The position numbers and the translations under genes were made by a program. The notes under the pieces are model-generated. The model was given only the letters and a program-made list of their open reading frames with translations, was not told the DNA's origin and did no database searches. Shown here one piece after another: positions 16,097 through 25,583 of a stretch of DNA of 64,000 nucleotides (position 1 is the stretch's first letter; every line of letters begins with the position of its first letter). Origin of the DNA: an uncultured Croceicoccus sp. (GTDB taxonomy: Bacteria; Pseudomonadota; Alphaproteobacteria; Sphingomonadales; Sphingomonadaceae); NCBI RefSeq assembly GCF_947496385.1, contig NZ_CANMCP010000001.1:682001-746000 (forward strand), written 5' to 3'.

Positions 16097-18757
16097 ATGA
16101 CTTCGACGAACGACATCCGCGCATCCTTTCTCGACTATTTCGCCGGGAAGGACCATGAAAAGGTGCACTCCGCGCCGCTGGTCCCGTATAACGACCCGAC
16201 CCTGATGTTCGTGAACGCAGGCATGGTCCCGTTCAAGAACGTGTTCACCGGCCTTGAAAAGCGGGACCGCCCGCGCGCCACCTCGTCGCAGAAATGCGTG
16301 CGCGCCGGTGGCAAGCACAACGACCTCGACAATGTCGGCTATACCGCGCGGCATCACACGTTTTTCGAGATGCTCGGCAATTTTTCCTTCGGCGATTATT
16401 TCAAGGAAGAGGCGATCCTCAACGCTTGGACGCTGTTGACGAAGGAGTGGGGGCTGAACCCCGACCGGCTGACGGCGACGGTCTATCACAGCGACGACGA
16501 GGCGTTCGACCTGTGGAAGAAGATCGCCGGCCTGCCTGACGAGCGCATCATCCGCATCGCGACCGCCGACAATTTCTGGTCCATGGGCGACACCGGCCCC
16601 TGCGGCCCGTGCAGCGAAATCTTCTACGACCATGGCGAGGGGATTTTCGGCGGCGCGCCCGGATCGCCGGACGAGGATGGCGACCGTTTCATCGAGATCT
16701 GGAATCTCGTGTTCATGCAGTTCGAGCAATCGGCCGACGGCACGCGCGAGCCGCTGCCGCGTCCGTCGATCGACACCGGCATGGGTCTTGAACGCATCGC
16801 CGCCGTGCTTCAAGGCGAGCATGACAATTACGACATCGACACGTTTCGCGCGCTGATTGCCGCGTCGGAGGCGCTGACCGGCGTCAAGGCGGAGGGCGAC
16901 CGCGTGGCGAGCCATCGGGTCATCGCCGACCATCTGCGTTCGACGAGCTTCCTCCTTGCGGACGGGGTGCTGCCCTCGAACGAGGGGCGCGGCTATGTCC
17001 TGCGGCGGATCATGCGCCGGGCCATGCGGCACGCGCATCTCCTCGGCGCGGAGGAACCGTTGATGCACCGGCTCGTGCCCGCGCTCATCGGCGAGATGGG
17101 GCAGGCCTATCCCGAACTGGGCCGGGGGCAGGCCCTGATCGAGGAGGTGCTGGAGCGTGAGGAAACCCGTTTCCGGCAGACGCTGGACAAGGGGTTGCGC
17201 CTGCTCGACGATGAAACCGCCGCGATGACCGCCGGCGACAGCCTGCCCGGCGCGACCGCGTTCAAGCTCTACGACACCTATGGCTTCCCCTACGACCTGA
17301 CCGAGGATGCCCTGCGCGCCCGCGACATCGGCGTCGACCGGGCCGGTTTCGACGCCGCCATGGCGGAGCAGAAGGCCGCCGCGCGCGCCGCGTGGAAGGG
17401 TTCGGGCGAGGCAACCTCCGACGAAATCTGGTTCGACATCGCCGAACGCGAAGGCGCGACCGAATTCACAGGCTACACGACGACGAAGGGCGAGGGCCGC
17501 GTCGTCGCCATCGTCAAGGACGGCAAGGAAGTCCAGCAGGCCGACGCCGGCGAAACCGTGACCGTGCTCACCAATCAGACGCCGTTCTATGGCGAAAGCG
17601 GTGGGCAGAGCGGCGATTCCGGCACGATCCGCGACGAGGACCGGCTGACCCTGCGCATCGACGATTGCGGGAAACCGCTTGGCCGTCTCATCACCCATCA
17701 TGGCGAGGTCGAGAAGGGCAGCATCGCCGTCGGACAGACCGTGCAGATGGCGATCGACGCCGAGCGCCGCGATGCCATTCGCGCCAACCATTCGGCGACG
17801 CACCTCCTGCATGCGGCGCTGCGCCGCGCGCTCGGCGATCATGTCACGCAGAAAGGCTCGCTCGTCAGGCGGGACCGCCTGCGCTTCGATTTTTCCCATC
17901 CCAAGCCGCTTTCCGATGAAGAAATCGCCGGGGTCGAGGCCGAGGTGAACGCGGAAATCCGCCATAACGAGGCGGTTACGACCCGGCTCATGACCCCGGA
18001 CGAGGCGATCGAGGCGGGGGCCATGGCGCTTTTCGGCGAGAAATACGGCGACGAGGTCCGCGTGTTGTCCATGGGCCGGGCGAACGAGGGGGCGCGCTCC
18101 TACTCGGTCGAATTGTGCGGCGGCACCCATGTCGATGCGCTGGGCAATATCGGCCTGTTCCGCATCGTGTCGGAGAGCGCGGTATCCTCCGGCGTGCGCC
18201 GGATCGAGGCGCTGACCGGCGAGGCCGCGCGGCTCTGGATGGTGGGGCGTGACGATGCGTTGAAGCAGGTCGCCGCAAGCCTGAAGACCAGCGCCGACGA
18301 TGCCGCCGAGCGCGTCCGCACCATGGTGGAGGAACGGCGCCGCCTCGAAAAGGAACTGGCCGAGGCGCGCAAGGCGCTTGCACTGGCCGAAGCATCGGGT
18401 GGCGGCACGGCGCAGGCCAGCGCGGCCGAGAATATCGGCGGCGTCGGTTTCTCGGGCCAGGTGCTGCAGAACATGGACCCGAAGCAATTGCGCGGCCTGC
18501 TGGACGAGGCAAAGAAGCGCCTGGGTTCCGGGATCGCGGCCATTGCCGCGGTGAACGAAGGACGCGCCGCATTCGCGGTGGCCGTGACCGACGATCTCAC
18601 CGAACGGTTCAGCGCGGTCGATCTCGTGCGGGTCGGCGTGGCGGAACTCGGCGGCAAGGGCGGCGGTGGCCGCGCCGACATGGCGCAGGGCGGCGGCCCC
18701 GATGGGGACAAGGCCGATGCCGCGATCGATTCGGTGCGGGCGGCGCTGGCGCAATAA
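16097..18757 (+). CDS. alaS: Alanyl-tRNA synthetase AlaS
   Basis: AlaS is an 886-residue class II synthetase that charges tRNA-Ala and edits mis-charged Ser and Gly. Parts in order: the catalytic core with [16 protein letters not shown] and the [13 protein letters not shown] motif 2 loop; the tRNA-recognition region; the editing domain with the zinc-binding NHSATHLL (about 564) and CGGTHV (about 674); a C-terminal coiled-coil and the C-Ala DHHA1-type domain ([16 protein letters not shown]). It is complete. A tRNA-Ala (GGC) gene is at 58528. Confidence 0.98.
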   Translation: MTSTNDIRASFLDYFAGKDHEKVHSAPLVPYNDPTLMFVNAGMVPFKNVFTGLEKRDRPRATSSQKCVRAGGKHNDLDNVGYTARHHTFFEMLGNFSFGDYFKEEAILNAWTLLTKEWGLNPDRLTATVYHSDDEAFDLWKKIAGLPDERIIRIATADNFWSMGDTGPCGPCSEIFYDHGEGIFGGAPGSPDEDGDRFIEIWNLVFMQFEQSADGTREPLPRPSIDTGMGLERIAAVLQGEHDNYDIDTFRALIAASEALTGVKAEGDRVASHRVIADHLRSTSFLLADGVLPSNEGRGYVLRRIMRRAMRHAHLLGAEEPLMHRLVPALIGEMGQAYPELGRGQALIEEVLEREETRFRQTLDKGLRLLDDETAAMTAGDSLPGATAFKLYDTYGFPYDLTEDALRARDIGVDRAGFDAAMAEQKAAARAAWKGSGEATSDEIWFDIAEREGATEFTGYTTTKGEGRVVAIVKDGKEVQQADAGETVTVLTNQTPFYGESGGQSGDSGTIRDEDRLTLRIDDCGKPLGRLITHHGEVEKGSIAVGQTVQMAIDAERRDAIRANHSATHLLHAALRRALGDHVTQKGSLVRRDRLRFDFSHPKPLSDEEIAGVEAEVNAEIRHNEAVTTRLMTPDEAIEAGAMALFGEKYGDEVRVLSMGRANEGARSYSVELCGGTHVDALGNIGLFRIVSESAVSSGVRRIEALTGEAARLWMVGRDDALKQVAASLKTSADDAAERVRTMVEERRRLEKELAEARKALALAEASGGGTAQASAAENIGGVGFSGQVLQNMDPKQLRGLLDEAKKRLGSGIAAIAAVNEGRAAFAVAVTDDLTERFSAVDLVRVGVAELGGKGGGGRADMAQGGGPDGDKADAAIDSVRAALAQ

Positions 18758-18780
18758 AACCCGTGCCGCCGTCGCGATGC

Positions 18781-20571
18781 CTAGAGCGTTTCGGCGGCGG
18801 CGTGCAGGTCGCGATCGGCGAGCGAGGTTTTCAGTTTCGGCTTCTGGCTGAGCTTGCCCTCGCGCATGATGCGTTCGCGAAATTCGTCGCGCTTTTCATG
18901 GATCGAGGCGATGACCGGCCCGACGCCGACTCCCATGTTGACCAGCACGGATTCCGACAGCTGTAGCGAGCTTTCCAGCGTTTCGGGCACCGCATCGGTC
19001 GCGCCTGCCCGATAGAGTTCCGCCGCGTGGGCGGAATCGCGCGCGCGGGCCAAAATCGGCATTTGCGGATGGGCGGCGCGCAATTTCTTCACCAATGTCG
19101 CCGCCAGCACCGGCTCGTCCATGGTGAGGATCACGGCAGACGCCTCCGAAATGTCGATCCGGTCGAGCGCCGGTCCGCGCGCATCGGCGAACAGAAGCGG
19201 ATGTTTGCGCGCGCGCGCAATGGTCACGCATTCCGGGTCGCTGTCGATGGCGAGGAACGGCCGGTCGTGCTTCACCATCATGTCCGCGATCAGGCGACCG
19301 ACACGGCCGTAGCCGATAATAATCGCGCGTTCGGACGTTTCGGTATCGGTGTCGAGCGGCGGCAGGCCCGCGGCGTCGATCCGCCGCGCCATTTTCCGCC
19401 CGATCAGCGCGAGAATCGGCGTAATCGTCAGGCCGATGGCCGTCACGATCTGCCAGAATTGCGCGGTGGTGGGCTGAATCAATTGCGCGCTCGCTGCCGC
19501 GGAGAGCACGATGAGCGTCGTTTCCGAGGGGCTGCTCATCATGATCCCGGTTTCGACCGCGGTGCCGCGGCGGGCGCCCATCATCCGCAGCAGGAACCCC
19601 GTCACCACCGATTTCAGGAGCAGGATCCCGGTAACCGCCAGCGTGATCGGCCAGATGTTCGCGGCGATCACGCTGAGGTCCACGCCCATGCCGACCGTGA
19701 TCAGGAACACGCCGAGCGCGAGCCCCTTGAACGGCGCGGTGATGCCCTCGACCTCAGTATGATATTCGGTTTCGGCGATCAGCAACCCTGCGAGCAGGGC
19801 GCCCACGATCGGCGAAAGCCCCACGGCCGCGGTCGCGAGCGAGGCGACGATCACGACGAGCAGGCTGGCGGCAAGGAACAGCTCCGGGCTCTTCGTCCGG
19901 GCAGCCTGTGCGAAAAGCCGCGGCAGCAGCAGGCGCCCCGCGACCATCAGCACGGCCACGGTCAGCGCGCCTGTCCAGAGCGTATGGACGAGCCCCTCCA
20001 TCCCCTCCGACGCGGCATAGGGTGCCATCGCGCCGAGCAGGAAGATGATCGGCACGATGGCGATATCCTCGAACAACAGCATCGACAGCGCCGCCTTGCC
20101 CACCGGCGAACGCGTGCCCGATAGAGGCAGCACAAGCGCCGTCGACGACAGCGCCAGCGCCAGCCCCAGGCCCATCGCACCTGTCCAGTATTGCCCCATC
20201 ACCATGAGCACGAACGCGATCAGCGCCGCCGAAATCGCAAGCTCGAACGCGCCGAGCCCGAAGACGAGCCGCCGCATCGACCAGAGCCGGTTGAACGACA
20301 GTTCCAGCCCGATCGTGAACAACAGCAGGATGATCCCGAACTCGGCAAAGGGTTCGAGCCCCTGCGGATCGGTGATCGTTACGTATTGAAGCCAGGGATA
20401 TTCGAACACGAACCGGCCCAGGCCGAACGGCCCGACCAGCATGCCGACCAGGATGAAACCGATGATCGGCGTGATGCGGAACCGGGCAAAGACCGGAATG
20501 ACGATGCCCGCCGCCCCGAGGATGACCAGCGCGTCGGACAGGACCGGGGAAAAATGGAGTTCGCTCGCCAT
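18781..20571 (-). CDS. Kef-type monovalent cation/proton antiporter with RCK/TrkA-N domain
   Basis: This is a 596-residue CPA2-family transporter that exchanges K+ or Na+ for protons across the inner membrane. Twelve or so membrane segments (about 15-390) start with LVILGAAGIVIPVFARF and contain the conserved ALALSSTALVLPLSGT and LLFEDIAIVPIIFLLGAM stretches. A TrkA-N nucleotide-binding domain follows (AIIIGYGRVGRLIADMMVKH, about 415-530), and a short cytoplasmic tail ends the protein. The architecture is that of KefB/KefC/YbaL; the ligand (glutathione or NAD) cannot be read from sequence, so I give no gene symbol. It converges with alaS and has about 50 bp to the fusion gene upstream on the same strand. 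Confidence 0.9.
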   Translation of the reverse strand: MASELHFSPVLSDALVILGAAGIVIPVFARFRITPIIGFILVGMLVGPFGLGRFVFEYPWLQYVTITDPQGLEPFAEFGIILLLFTIGLELSFNRLWSMRRLVFGLGAFELAISAALIAFVLMVMGQYWTGAMGLGLALALSSTALVLPLSGTRSPVGKAALSMLLFEDIAIVPIIFLLGAMAPYAASEGMEGLVHTLWTGALTVAVLMVAGRLLLPRLFAQAARTKSPELFLAASLLVVIVASLATAAVGLSPIVGALLAGLLIAETEYHTEVEGITAPFKGLALGVFLITVGMGVDLSVIAANIWPITLAVTGILLLKSVVTGFLLRMMGARRGTAVETGIMMSSPSETTLIVLSAAASAQLIQPTTAQFWQIVTAIGLTITPILALIGRKMARRIDAAGLPPLDTDTETSERAIIIGYGRVGRLIADMMVKHDRPFLAIDSDPECVTIARARKHPLLFADARGPALDRIDISEASAVILTMDEPVLAATLVKKLRAAHPQMPILARARDSAHAAELYRAGATDAVPETLESSLQLSESVLVNMGVGVGPVIASIHEKRDEFRERIMREGKLSQKPKLKTSLADRDLHAAAETL

Positions 20572-20619
20572 CGTGCTCTTCTGATTATACCGAACCGCGG
20601 ATTTGTGAAAGCGCGCCCA

Positions 20620-22245
20620 TCAACCGCCGCCGGGCGAACGCGGACCGAGCGGTTGCCCGCCCGCGGCCTCGTCGTTCTGTCCGACCTTGTCTTCCAGAGG
20701 TTTGCCGACCTTGCCGGCCCATTCGATCTGGTAAAGGTCGAAACGGCGGTCGGCAAGGTTGCGCACCGTGCCTTCGGCCCGGGCCCAGGACAGGTCGGCG
20801 AGGTTCACGTCGCTGATGGTGAGGGTTTCGACATTCTCGGTCGCCTCCGCGGCGATGCCGTCGCGCGCGAACGGAAAATCGCACGGCGTCAGGATGCAGC
20901 TTTGCGCGTATTGAATGTCCATGTTGCCGACATTGGGCAGGTTGCCGACATTTCCGCTCATCACGACGAAGCACTGATTCTCGATCGCGCGGGCCTGCGC
21001 GCAATAGCGCACCCGCATGTAGCCCTGGCGGCTGTCGGTACAGAAGGGCACGAAAATGATGCGCGCACCCTCATCCACGAGGCGGCGGGCAAGTTCCGGA
21101 AATTCGCTGTCGTAGCAGATCAGCACGCCGATCGGGCCGCAGTCGGTCTGAATCGCGTCGATGCTGTCACCGCCCTTGATGTTCCACCAGTAATCCTCGT
21201 TCGGGGTGGGGTGGATCTTCTCCTGTTCGTGGACCGATCCGTCGCGCAGACAGACATAGGCGACATTGTGAATATCGCCGTCCTCCATCCGCGTCGGGTG
21301 CGAACCGCCGATGATGTTGATGTTATATTCCAGCGCCATTTTCGACAGCGCCTTGCGGATTTTCGGCGTGTAGTTCGACAACACCTCGATCGCCTCGCTT
21401 GGCGACAATTCCTGATCCGCGAAGGACAGCAGGGGCAGGGTGAACAATTCGGGAAACAGGATGAAGTCCGCGTCGTAATCCGCTGCAACATCGACGAAAT
21501 ATTCGATGCCGCGCATGAACTCTTCGTAATCCTTTACCTGTCGGGCCTGAAGCTGACAGGTGGCGACGCGCACGCTTTCGACATCGCGGGGCAGGCGGAA
21601 CTTCGTCGGCTGATCGCGATCGACGAAGGGATTGCGCCACACCATATGCGCGGCAAAGGACTTCGACTTCTTGTCCTCGGGAAGGTATTTTTCAAGGATA
21701 CCAATGGGTTCAAAGCCGTTTGCAAGCTGAAACCTCAACACCGGATCGTGCAGCTTTCCGGCGACGACCTGATCGACGTAGTCCTGCGGGCCCTCCACCT
21801 TGCGCCAGTGCCGCGACAGGTTCGGCAGACGTCCGCCAAAGGTGATGCCGGTAAGGTCGAGCCGCTCGGCCAGCGCGCGTCGTTCTTCGTAAAGGCGCCG
21901 CCCGATCCGCGTTCCCCGCACCTTCGGATCGACGCACATTTCGTAGCCATACAACCACTCGCCCGTCGGATTGTGCCGCGAACCGAAGCCGTTGCCCGTA
22001 ATCTCGTCCCAGCTATGCGGACGCAGCGCGACCGAACCCAGCCGCATCGACGCGCAATACCCCACGACCTTCCCGTCGAGCTTCGCGACGAAGCAACCCT
22101 CGGGGTAGTTGTTCATCTGCCCCCGGATCTCGCCATAGGTGTAGGCGGGCAGATCGGCATAGGCGCGGCGGATTAGCGCAGCGATGCCGCTCACATCGCT
22201 GGGCCGGGCCTGACGCACTTCGAGGCGGGCGGTGGTGTTGGCCAT
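20620..22245 (-). CDS. GNAT acetyltransferase fused to a carbon-nitrogen hydrolase (nitrilase family)
   Basis: The 541-residue protein joins two enzyme domains. Residues about 8-200 are a GCN5-type acetyltransferase (VDPKVRGTRIGRRLYEERR is the acetyl-CoA loop). Residues about 220-510 are a nitrilase-superfamily amidohydrolase with a complete triad: Glu in FPELFTLP, Lys in HEQEKIHPTPNED and Cys in GVLICYDSEFPE. The fusion is known from many bacteria and its substrate is unclear; acetylating an amine and hydrolysing an amide of the same small molecule is one possibility (inference). The C-terminal 30 residues are a low-complexity Gly/Pro tail. It lies downstream of icd, separated by that gene's terminator. 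Confidence 0.9.
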   Translation of the reverse strand: MANTTARLEVRQARPSDVSGIAALIRRAYADLPAYTYGEIRGQMNNYPEGCFVAKLDGKVVGYCASMRLGSVALRPHSWDEITGNGFGSRHNPTGEWLYGYEMCVDPKVRGTRIGRRLYEERRALAERLDLTGITFGGRLPNLSRHWRKVEGPQDYVDQVVAGKLHDPVLRFQLANGFEPIGILEKYLPEDKKSKSFAAHMVWRNPFVDRDQPTKFRLPRDVESVRVATCQLQARQVKDYEEFMRGIEYFVDVAADYDADFILFPELFTLPLLSFADQELSPSEAIEVLSNYTPKIRKALSKMALEYNINIIGGSHPTRMEDGDIHNVAYVCLRDGSVHEQEKIHPTPNEDYWWNIKGGDSIDAIQTDCGPIGVLICYDSEFPELARRLVDEGARIIFVPFCTDSRQGYMRVRYCAQARAIENQCFVVMSGNVGNLPNVGNMDIQYAQSCILTPCDFPFARDGIAAEATENVETLTISDVNLADLSWARAEGTVRNLADRRFDLYQIEWAGKVGKPLEDKVGQNDEAAGGQPLGPRSPGGG

Positions 22246-22275
22246 GATGGGCTCCGTATGTCGTCGTCAAAGCAA

Positions 22276-22312
22276 GAAACACCGGCCACGCACCCTGCGC
22301 GACCGGTGTTTC
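22276..22312 (-). terminator. Terminator of icd
   Basis: GAAACACCGG (22276-22285) pairs with CCGGTGTTTC (22303-22312). On the minus strand it follows the icd stop by about 25 bp and leads into TTGCTTTG. Confidence 0.75.
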
Positions 22313-22337
22313 CCTTAATCCGGCAAGGGCGGTAGGA

Positions 22338-23561
22338 TCAGCCGCGCTTGCCCATTTCGGTTTCGAGCCCGTTCACGATGGCCTCGAAGAACTGTTCGGT
22401 CGTCAGCCAGTTCTGATCCGGGCCGATGAGCAGAGCAAGATCCTTGGTCATCTGGCCGTTCTCGACCGTCTGGATGCAGACCTTTTCGAGCGTTTCGGCA
22501 AACTTCACCACCTCGGGCGTCTCGTCGAACTTGCCGCGATACATCAGGCCGCGCGTCCATGCGAAGATCGACGCGATCGGGTTGGTGCTGGTCGCCTTGC
22601 CCTGCTGATGCTGGCGATAGTGGCGGGTGACGGTGCCGTGGGCGGCCTCGGCCTCCACCGTCTTGCCGTCCGGAGCCATCAGCACCGAGGTCATCAGGCC
22701 GAGCGAGCCGTAGCCCTGCGCCACCGTATCCGACTGCACGTCGCCGTCGTAGTTCTTGCACGCCCACACGAACTTGCCGCTCCACTTCAACGCGGAGGCG
22801 ACCATGTCGTCGATCAGGCGGTGTTCGTAGGTGATCTTCTTTTCGGCGAATTTCTCGGCGAAGCCTTCGGTGTCGAACACTTCCTGGAAGAGATCCTTGA
22901 AGCGCCCGTCATAGGCTTTCAGAATCGTGTTCTTCGTCGACAGATACACCGGCCAGCCGAGGTTGAGCCCGTAGTTGAAGCTGGCGCGGGCGAAATCGCG
23001 GATCGAATCGTCGAGGTTGTACATCGCCATCGCGACGCCGGAGCTCGGGAATTCGAACACTTCCTTGTCGATGACCTGGCCGTCGTCGCCTTCGAACACG
23101 AGGCGCAGCTTGCCCGGGCCGGGGATCAGCGTGTCGGTCGCCTTGTACTGATCGCCGAATGCGTGACGGCCCACGACGATCGGATCGGTCCAGCCGGGGA
23201 CAAGCCGCGGCACGTTGTCGATCACGATGGGTTCGCGGAAAACCACGCCGCCAAGGATGTTGCGGATCGTGCCGTTGGGCGAACGCCACATCTTTTTGAG
23301 GTCGAATTCCTCGACCCGCTGCTCGTCCGGGGTGATCGTCGCGCATTTCACGCCGACGCCATGTTCCTTGATCGCATTGGCGGCATCGACGGTGATCTGG
23401 TCATCGGTCTCGTCGCGCTTCTGTACCGACAGATCGTAATATTTCAGGTCGATGTCGAGATAGGGAAGGATCAGGCGTTCGCGAATCCATTCCCAGATGA
23501 TCCGCGTCATTTCGTCGCCGTCGATCTCTACGACGGGGTTCTTAACCTTGATCTTCTCCAT
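22338..23561 (-). CDS. icd: NADP-dependent isocitrate dehydrogenase
   Basis: This TCA-cycle enzyme oxidises isocitrate to 2-oxoglutarate with NADP+. The 407-residue size, the start [20 protein letters not shown] and the segments [17 protein letters not shown] and [18 protein letters not shown] [11 protein letters not shown] mark the dimeric eukaryote-like class common in alphaproteobacteria. [17 protein letters not shown] holds the cofactor-binding loop. The ATG at 23561 is chosen over a longer frame to 23660 that would cross the promoter. It also supplies 2-oxoglutarate, the co-substrate of the oxygenase at 6788. Confidence 0.96.
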   Translation of the reverse strand: MEKIKVKNPVVEIDGDEMTRIIWEWIRERLILPYLDIDLKYYDLSVQKRDETDDQITVDAANAIKEHGVGVKCATITPDEQRVEEFDLKKMWRSPNGTIRNILGGVVFREPIVIDNVPRLVPGWTDPIVVGRHAFGDQYKATDTLIPGPGKLRLVFEGDDGQVIDKEVFEFPSSGVAMAMYNLDDSIRDFARASFNYGLNLGWPVYLSTKNTILKAYDGRFKDLFQEVFDTEGFAEKFAEKKITYEHRLIDDMVASALKWSGKFVWACKNYDGDVQSDTVAQGYGSLGLMTSVLMAPDGKTVEAEAAHGTVTRHYRQHQQGKATSTNPIASIFAWTRGLMYRGKFDETPEVVKFAETLEKVCIQTVENGQMTKDLALLIGPDQNWLTTEQFFEAIVNGLETEMGKRG

Positions 23562-23619
23562 CGGCCTCGTTCTTTCTCGTCTGCATGAAAAATGGGCGCC
23601 ATCGGCCCGCGTCGAAGGC

Positions 23620-23647
23620 CTCTTAGCAAAGGTGCGACGCGGCGCAA
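23620..23647 (-). promoter_or_regulatory. Promoter of icd
   Basis: On the minus strand TTGCGC (23642-23647) and TAAGAG (23620-23625) are 16 bp apart. The expected transcript start is about 50 bp upstream of the icd ATG. Confidence 0.45.
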
Positions 23648-23716
23648 GGGGCGCGGACATGCAAAGCGGACCGCAGCAGCGATCTCACGAATATCGAAAC
23701 GGGGGGAGGGGGCCGA

Positions 23717-23791
23717 TGGTGGGCGTAGGAAGGATTGAACTTCCGACCCCTGCGATGTCAACACAGTGCTCTACCACTGAGCTATACGCCC
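23717..23791 (-). tRNA. tRNA-Val (anticodon GAC)
   Basis: A complete cloverleaf reads on the minus strand. Acceptor GGGCGTA pairs with TACGCCC, the D arm is GCTC/GAGC, and the anticodon arm CTGTG-TTGACAT-CGCAG contains one G-U pair and gives anticodon GAC. The T arm GGAAG-TTCAATC-CTTCC is followed by an encoded ACCA end. The size is 75 nt including CCA. It reads Val codons GUC and GUU. Confidence 0.96.
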
Positions 23792-23848
23792 ACTCTTCGG
23801 CATCGTCCGGCGGAAGGGGCAAGCCCGTTTACCGCCGGTAGGCGCGTC

Positions 23849-23877
23849 CCACTACCGGGGCTTTCCCGAATGCGCAA
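23849..23877 (-). promoter_or_regulatory. Promoter of tRNA-Val
   Basis: On the minus strand TTGCGC (23872-23877) and TAGTGG (23849-23854) are 17 bp apart, giving a 5' leader of about 50 nt before the tRNA. A 7-bp inverted repeat, CTACCGG with its complement, overlaps the -10 box. Confidence 0.45.
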
Positions 23878-23923
23878 GCCGTCATTTCAAAGTTTTTGCG
23901 ACACGCTCCTTTTTTGCAAGTGC

Positions 23924-24301
23924 TCAGCGCGGGCCGCGGACCGGCGAGCGTTCGAACAGCTGCTCCACCTCGGCGACGAGATGCTTGAGATGAAAGGGTT
24001 TTGACAGCACCTTGGCCTGGGGTGCCTCCTTGCTGGCGCGCATGCTTACCGCCGCGAAACCGGTGATGAACATGACCTTCGTCGTGGGCGATACCTGCGC
24101 ACAGCGTTGCGCAAGTTCGATACCGTCCATCTCCGGCATCACGATATCGGACAGCAGGAGATCGAAATGATGCGTCTGCAACAGCGGCAAGGCGGCGGTG
24201 CCCCTGTCGACGGCGACCACTTCGTACCCTGCGTTTTCGAGTGCGCGGTGCAGGTATGTGCGCATGGCCTCCTCGTCTTCGGCCAGCAGAATTCGAATCA
24301 T
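23924..24301 (-). CDS. cpdR: Single-domain response regulator CpdR
   Basis: This 125-residue receiver has no output domain. Unphosphorylated CpdR primes ClpXP to degrade cell-cycle proteins; ChpT phosphorylates it in the relay fed by CckA (known in Caulobacter). Visible residues are the acidic pair in LLAEDEEAMRTYL, the phospho-acceptor Asp in LLLSDIVMPEMDG (about 51), the switch Thr/Ser in MFITGFAA, and the Lys in VLSKPFHLKHLV. MIRILLAEDEEAMRTYL is the typical CpdR start, at ATG 24301; a longer frame to 24487 is noise. cckA is in the same window at 12368. Assignment to CpdR rather than another single-domain regulator is likely but not certain. Confidence 0.85.
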   Translation of the reverse strand: MIRILLAEDEEAMRTYLHRALENAGYEVVAVDRGTAALPLLQTHHFDLLLSDIVMPEMDGIELAQRCAQVSPTTKVMFITGFAAVSMRASKEAPQAKVLSKPFHLKHLVAEVEQLFERSPVRGPR

Positions 24302-24456
24302 GGTTGCCTCGATCAAGATGGGTCGCGCAAATCCGGGGGCCGGACTTCCACGGCAGATTTCGCATAGCAGGTGACGCGTAAACAAATCCTGTGCAAGCGA
24401 GGGTAAACCCCTACGGCGATTGATTCGATGGTGGGAAGCGGGCATCCTCCCGCCCA

Positions 24457-25401
24457 ATGCACGATGGCGACGATGAGACTCCGGCAAGAGCCGACCGCGA
24501 CGATATGGCGCAGTCCGGCGGATCGATACCGGGGCTTGCCCGTGCCGCGTTCACCGTCCAGGCGGGCCGCCGGGCCGGCCTGCCGCTTCTGATCGCGGTT
24601 CCCCATGCGGGGCGCGCCTATCCGCCCGCGATCCTCGACCATATGCGCGATCCGGGCGAGGCGATGGTCCGGCTCGAGGATCGTCATGTCGACGCCATCG
24701 CGCGCCGCGTCGCGGAAAAGACCGGTGCGGCGATGCTCATCGCGCAGGCGCCGCGCGCGATGATCGACCTCAACCGCGATCCGGGCGACATCGACCCGGC
24801 GATGTTCCGCGGCGATCGCACCGGGATGGTGGCGGGGGCGCGTTCGCTGCGCGGGCTGGGCCTGTTTCCGCGGCGGCTTTCGGGGATGGGCGACATCTGG
24901 CGCGGGAGCATTCCGGCGCAAGATGCGGGGCGCCGGATCGGTGCGATCCATGCGCCCTATCACGGCTGTCTCGGGCGGATGCTGGCCGACATCCGGGAGC
25001 GTTGGGGCGAGGCGGTCCTGCTCGACCTGCATTCGATGCCCTCGCTCGTGCCGGTGGATGGCGGCGGCGGGCCAGCCGCGACTCATGTCGTCGGCACGCG
25101 TTTCGGGCGCAGCTGTTCGGGCGATTTCGCCGCGGCGGCGATGCATATGCTGGAGCAGGGCGGGGTGGAGGCGGCCTTCAACCGGCCCTATGCTGGCGGA
25201 TATGTGCTTGACCGGCATGGCGATCCGCGTGGCGGGGTTCATGCGATACAGCTGGAAATCGACCGCGCGACCTATCTCGCCGACGATCACGCGCCTCGCG
25301 AGGACGGGGTGGAGCGGCAGGCCGCTCTCATCGCCGATCTGGTCCATGCGCTGGCGGCGGTGGCGCGCGAACGGGCCGCGCGTGCGCAGGCAGCGGAATA
25401 G
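24457..25401 (+). CDS. N-formylglutamate amidohydrolase family protein
   Basis: This 314-residue protein belongs to the FGase (HutG-type) family, which hydrolyses N-formylglutamate in histidine breakdown, although family members outside hut operons often act on other N-acyl amino acids. Visible motifs are LLIAVPHAGRAYPP (metal His near 46-53), RLEDRHVD, APRAMIDLNRDP, AVLLDLHSMPS and HAIQLEIDR. No hut gene is nearby, so the true substrate is open. The start may be ATG 24457 or ATG 24505; the latter drops a non-conserved acidic 16 residues. Its 3' end shares a hairpin region with a candidate small RNA on the other strand. Confidence 0.85.
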   Translation: MHDGDDETPARADRDDMAQSGGSIPGLARAAFTVQAGRRAGLPLLIAVPHAGRAYPPAILDHMRDPGEAMVRLEDRHVDAIARRVAEKTGAAMLIAQAPRAMIDLNRDPGDIDPAMFRGDRTGMVAGARSLRGLGLFPRRLSGMGDIWRGSIPAQDAGRRIGAIHAPYHGCLGRMLADIRERWGEAVLLDLHSMPSLVPVDGGGGPAATHVVGTRFGRSCSGDFAAAAMHMLEQGGVEAAFNRPYAGGYVLDRHGDPRGGVHAIQLEIDRATYLADDHAPREDGVERQAALIADLVHALAAVARERAARAQAAE

Positions 25402-25404
25402 CCA

Positions 25405-25503
25405 AGAAAAAACCACCCCGCGCATTGCGCGAGGTGGTCAAGGTTCAGGGAGGTGGCGCCAATGGCGCCTGTCTGCCGGCCATGAGGGAAACCGGCGAGA
25501 ACG
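25405..25503 (-). ncRNA. Candidate small RNA with C-rich loops
   Basis: On the minus strand a -35/-10 pair (25510-25538) would start a transcript near 25503. It contains three stem-loops: GCCGG/CCGGC (25475-25496) with UUUCCCUC in its loop; GGCGCC-AUU-GGCGCC (25455-25469); and an ACCACC/GGTGGT plus CGCG stem (25412-25438) followed at once by a six-T run. CACCUCCCUGAACC lies unpaired between the last two. The length would be about 100 nt with an intrinsic terminator. C-rich loops of this kind are typical of alphaproteobacterial regulatory RNAs that pair with Shine-Dalgarno sites. The only frame inside encodes 12 residues with no ribosome site. All of this is read from sequence; expression is inferred. 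Confidence 0.5.
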
Positions 25504-25509
25504 ACTCTG

Positions 25510-25538
25510 CAGATAGGTCGATTGTCGGATCGTGACAA
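25510..25538 (-). promoter_or_regulatory. Promoter of the candidate small RNA
   Basis: On the minus strand TTGTCA (25533-25538) and TATCTG (25510-25515) are 17 bp apart. The -35 box is one base from consensus. Confidence 0.4.
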
Positions 25539-25550
25539 GCCTGCATCACG

Positions 25551-25566
25551 AAACAAATATTTGTTT
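25551..25566. promoter_or_regulatory. AT-rich perfect palindrome AAACAAATATTTGTTT
   Basis: A 16-bp perfect palindrome stands out in GC-rich surroundings, between the candidate small RNA promoter and the sapC terminator. It could be a dimer-binding site controlling the small RNA. Confidence 0.4.
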
Positions 25567-25583
25567 TTAACGGGAACAAAAAC

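Noticed and set aside
15845..18754. A 969-codon minus-strand frame across alaS
   Set aside because: Antisense shadow of alaS, with no recognisable motifs or ribosome site.
20191..22176. A 661-codon plus-strand frame spanning parts of two minus-strand genes
   Set aside because: It crosses the boundary of the antiporter and the fusion gene and has no domain of its own.
25404..25490. A 12-residue open frame (MAGRQAPLAPPP) inside the candidate small RNA
   Set aside because: There is no ribosome site, and the codons coincide with the hairpin arms; it is better explained as structure.
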